Part shown: positions 62,161 to 64,000 of the stretch, piece by piece
Layout of the letters: each line of letters begins with the position of its first letter
Numbering within the stretch: position 1 is the first letter of the stretch
Source: CAZUZS01 sp964624795
GTDB taxonomy: Bacteria; Calditrichota; Calditrichia; RBG-13-44-9
Assembly (NCBI GenBank): GCA_964624795.1
Contig: CAZUZS010000004.1
Location: forward strand, 1 to 64,000
DNA: 64,000 bases
Direction of reading: 5' to 3'
Notes under the pieces: generated by a model
Databases searched by the model: none
Told to the model about the DNA's origin: nothing
Seen by the model: the letters and a program-made list of their open reading frames with translations, nothing else
Translations under genes and position numbers: made by a program

Positions 62161-63717
62161 ATGGCACTTACCCGTAGAATAGTACAAGTTTTCTTCCTGC
62201 TGCTGTTTATTTTTCTGTTTTTCAGCACACGCTATCCTTACCAGGTTCCGATTCCCGGTGACCTGTTTCTGCGAATGTCGCCACTGCCGCCGCTTTTTTA
62301 TTTTATCGACAACCTGCGATTGCCGTTGTTTTTCTGGCCGGCAATTCTGATTTTGCTTCTTACACCTTTCCTGGGCCGGTTCTTCTGCGGCTGGATTTGC
62401 CCGCTGGGGACTTCGCTGGATGCTGTGAGCCGAATAACCAAAGCACCTTCAAACAAAATCAGCGGAAAATGGGTGAAGCTGAGGTGGATAAAATTTGCAA
62501 TTCTGGCTCTCGTAATTGTCACGGCTGTTTTTTCATTGAATCTGTGGGGTTATTTTGATCCGATTTCCATTCTTACCCGGATAACCGCAGTAGTTTTTTA
62601 CCCCTTATTTACTCTCATTTCCGACGGGATTCTGCTAACTGCAACAAAATCCGGCAGACTGGAATCGATTGCGTACCCGGTTTACGACTGGTTCAAAACC
62701 GTTGTGATGCCGGAAAATCAATTTCACATTCAGCAGGTCCTATCAGTGCTCATTTTGTTGCTGGTAATTTTCGGATTGGAAAGGGTTTCCCGTCGCTTCT
62801 GGTGCCGGAACATCTGCCCTGCCGGTGCATTATTAGGCTTTCTTTCCCAGTTCCGGTTCTACGAACGGCTGGTAGCTGATAGCTGCCCGGTTTGTAACAA
62901 ATGCCAGACTGAATGCAAAATGAACGCTATTCCGGCAGGAAACGTCCATGAAACCAATAAAGTAGAATGCATTGAGTGTTTTAATTGCGGCGAAATATGC
63001 CCGCCTAAAGCAAAATCAATTACCTATCGTTTTCGCCTGAAACCGTACCACAGCAAACCGGATTTTTCACGTCGGCAGTTTATCCGTACCGCCGCAGGGA
63101 GTTTCGCGACATTAGGACTGTTGGGAATCGGTCTCGCACATAAGAATGAAAATGATCGCCTGATACGGCCCCCCGGCGCATTACCCGAAAATGAATTTAC
63201 AGACCGCTGCACCCGCTGCCTGGAATGTGTGCGAATTTGTTCCTCCAATGGTGCCTGCCTTCAGCCGGACGGATTTGACAGCAGTCTTCTGAATCTCTGG
63301 ACACCGGTTGCCAGGATGCGTGAAGGTTATTGCGAGTTCAACTGCAACCTGTGCGGACAGGTGTGCCCGACCGACGCCATCCTTCCGCTGTCGCTCACTG
63401 AGAAACAGAAAACCCCAATGGGATTGGCCTATTTCGATAAGGACCTCTGCATTCCATACGAGCGAAATGAAGATTGCATCGTTTGCGAGGAACACTGTCC
63501 GACGCCGGATAAGGCGATCAAATTTGATATTAAGGAAGCTCAACTGCCCGATGGTGAAAGGCGATTCGTGAAGTATCCATACATTCGCCGCGATTTGTGC
63601 ATCGGATGCGGTATTTGTGAATTCAAATGTCCGCTGCCAAACAAACCCGGTGTGTTCGTTATACGGGAAAATGAGAAGCGATTGGACCAGCTACCGGATG
63701 CATCACCTGTTGCATGA
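62161..63717 (+). CDS. NapH/NapG-like membrane polyferredoxin with internal twin-arginine motif
   Basis: 518 residues, starting one base after the DUF362 stop. N-terminal ~250 residues: four to five membrane helices with NapH-type FCGWICPLGTSLD and FWCRNICPAGALLG Cys motifs, then two [4Fe-4S] motifs (CPVCNKCQTEC; CIECFNCGEIC). At residues ~300-325 an internal Tat-like signal (SRRQFIRTAAGSFATLGLLGIG) is followed by four more [4Fe-4S] motifs (CTRCLECVRIC; CNLCGQVC; CIVCEEHC; CIGCGICEFKC), like NapG. This looks like NapH fused to NapG, the second half being Tat-exported. Likely quinol-linked electron transfer; terminal partner unknown. Confidence 0.9.
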   Translation: MALTRRIVQVFFLLLFIFLFFSTRYPYQVPIPGDLFLRMSPLPPLFYFIDNLRLPLFFWPAILILLLTPFLGRFFCGWICPLGTSLDAVSRITKAPSNKISGKWVKLRWIKFAILALVIVTAVFSLNLWGYFDPISILTRITAVVFYPLFTLISDGILLTATKSGRLESIAYPVYDWFKTVVMPENQFHIQQVLSVLILLLVIFGLERVSRRFWCRNICPAGALLGFLSQFRFYERLVADSCPVCNKCQTECKMNAIPAGNVHETNKVECIECFNCGEICPPKAKSITYRFRLKPYHSKPDFSRRQFIRTAAGSFATLGLLGIGLAHKNENDRLIRPPGALPENEFTDRCTRCLECVRICSSNGACLQPDGFDSSLLNLWTPVARMREGYCEFNCNLCGQVCPTDAILPLSLTEKQKTPMGLAYFDKDLCIPYERNEDCIVCEEHCPTPDKAIKFDIKEAQLPDGERRFVKYPYIRRDLCIGCGICEFKCPLPNKPGVFVIRENEKRLDQLPDASPVA

Positions 63718-63823
63718 TCCACTTCCCCGGTATCAAAACTGTCAACAATCTGTTTTTGCGGGAATCGCGATTGGGAAGTGCCAATCAAAAATATGCGTAA
63801 AATGAACTACCATTTGCTAAACG

Positions 63824-64000
63824 TCAGCCTGGTAGTTCCTGGGCTTCATCGATCAGCATAACAGGAATGTCATCTTCTACCCTGTAAACCAGCTTACATT
63901 TGTGGCAAATCAACTGGCCGTTCCGGTCGTCGGTGCTTTCCGGTTTATATTCCAGATCTCCTTTGCATTTCGGACAGGCCAGGATATCCAGTAATTGCTT
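63824..64000 (-). CDS. Trm112/UPF0434-family zinc protein (5' end cut by window)
   Basis: 58 residues visible, open to the window edge; the start lies to the right. It reads KQLLDILACPKCKGDLEYKP, then CHKCKLVYRVEDDIPVMLIDEAQEL and stop at 63824. The two CxxC pairs and the IPVMLIDEA end are typical of Trm112-like proteins, which bind zinc and serve as activating partners of methyltransferases. It converges with the polyferredoxin, 106 bases away. Not a shadow of any plus-strand gene. Confidence 0.85.
   Translation of the reverse strand, partial: KQLLDILACPKCKGDLEYKPESTDDRNGQLICHKCKLVYRVEDDIPVMLIDEAQELPG

Noticed and set aside
1..64000. tRNA, rRNA, CRISPR array, insertion sequence or prophage
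   Set aside because: I read the intergenic stretches for a T-arm GGTTCGA motif, spaced direct repeats and transposase-like proteins and saw none; the only recombinase is a Xer-type protein without cargo.

Overview
The window looks like a chromosomal scaffold piece from an uncultured Gram-negative bacterium of the FCB superphylum, near Calditrichota, KSB1 or Ignavibacteriota. Four secreted proteins end in a Por/type IX-like C-terminal sorting domain (an NYPNPFNP-type start and a GIYxYRL...RKLLLIK-type end). The isoleucyl-tRNA synthetase is of the eukaryote-like, GRPGIHH type. Threonine dehydrogenase is the SDR type common in Bacteroidota relatives. HPr kinase occurs without a visible PTS transporter. 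Two runs of exactly 100 N (1222-1321 and 25318-25417) are scaffold gaps, and each breaks a gene. I found no tRNA, rRNA, CRISPR array, insertion sequence or prophage.

Layout. 1-8046: three consecutive secreted proteins with sorting domains: a giant LamG/Ig-like protein broken by a gap, a cleaved-adhesin protein and an M28 peptidase. 8158-10845: an ADP-forming acyl-CoA ligase fused to a GNAT domain. 10865-17162 (minus): MltG, a TrpC-like protein without its catalytic residues, TrpD with an altered substrate motif, a 5'-nucleotidase-like exported protein, LipA and FabH. 17419-25317 (minus): a TMEM175-type channel, then an envelope cluster of an adhesin-like lipoprotein, a FecR-TPR protein, a beta-barrel/transglutaminase fusion and a small beta-barrel, preceded by a membrane-anchored CHASE2 sigma-54 activator. 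A sigma-54-like promoter lies between the activator and the barrels. 25652-28722 (minus): fmt, def, yajC, tgt. 29167-35908: two unrecognised genes, SDR threonine dehydrogenase and aconitase. 35952-37684 (minus): MauE/DoxX-like, rhodanese-like and DUF1573 proteins.

37749-46830 (minus) is a long housekeeping block: rluD, lspA, a DksA/TraR protein, ileS, DUF2905, purine nucleoside phosphorylase, a lipoprotein, divIVA, a YggS-type PLP protein and DUF3467, most of them overlapping or tightly spaced. dnaG, a single-domain response regulator and a metallo-beta-lactamase-fold protein follow on the plus strand. 50520-61028 (minus) holds a lamin-tail secreted protein, DUF3108, a dGTPase-type HD hydrolase, an apparently frameshifted HPr-like remnant, a mannose-type EIIA, hprK, hpf, a Xer recombinase, topA and smg. 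61257-63717 (plus) is a DUF362 protein with a twin-arginine leader plus a NapH/NapG-like polyferredoxin with an internal twin-arginine motif. The right edge cuts a Trm112-family zinc protein.

The likeliest new biology is the CHASE2-sigma-54/FecR/beta-barrel/transglutaminase cluster, read here as an envelope-sensing system under its own membrane-bound enhancer-binding protein. Next come the TrpC-like/TrpD pair with altered active sites, the polyferredoxin with an internal Tat motif, and the HprK-EIIA-HPr remnant. These are inferences from gene content and motifs, not demonstrated functions.
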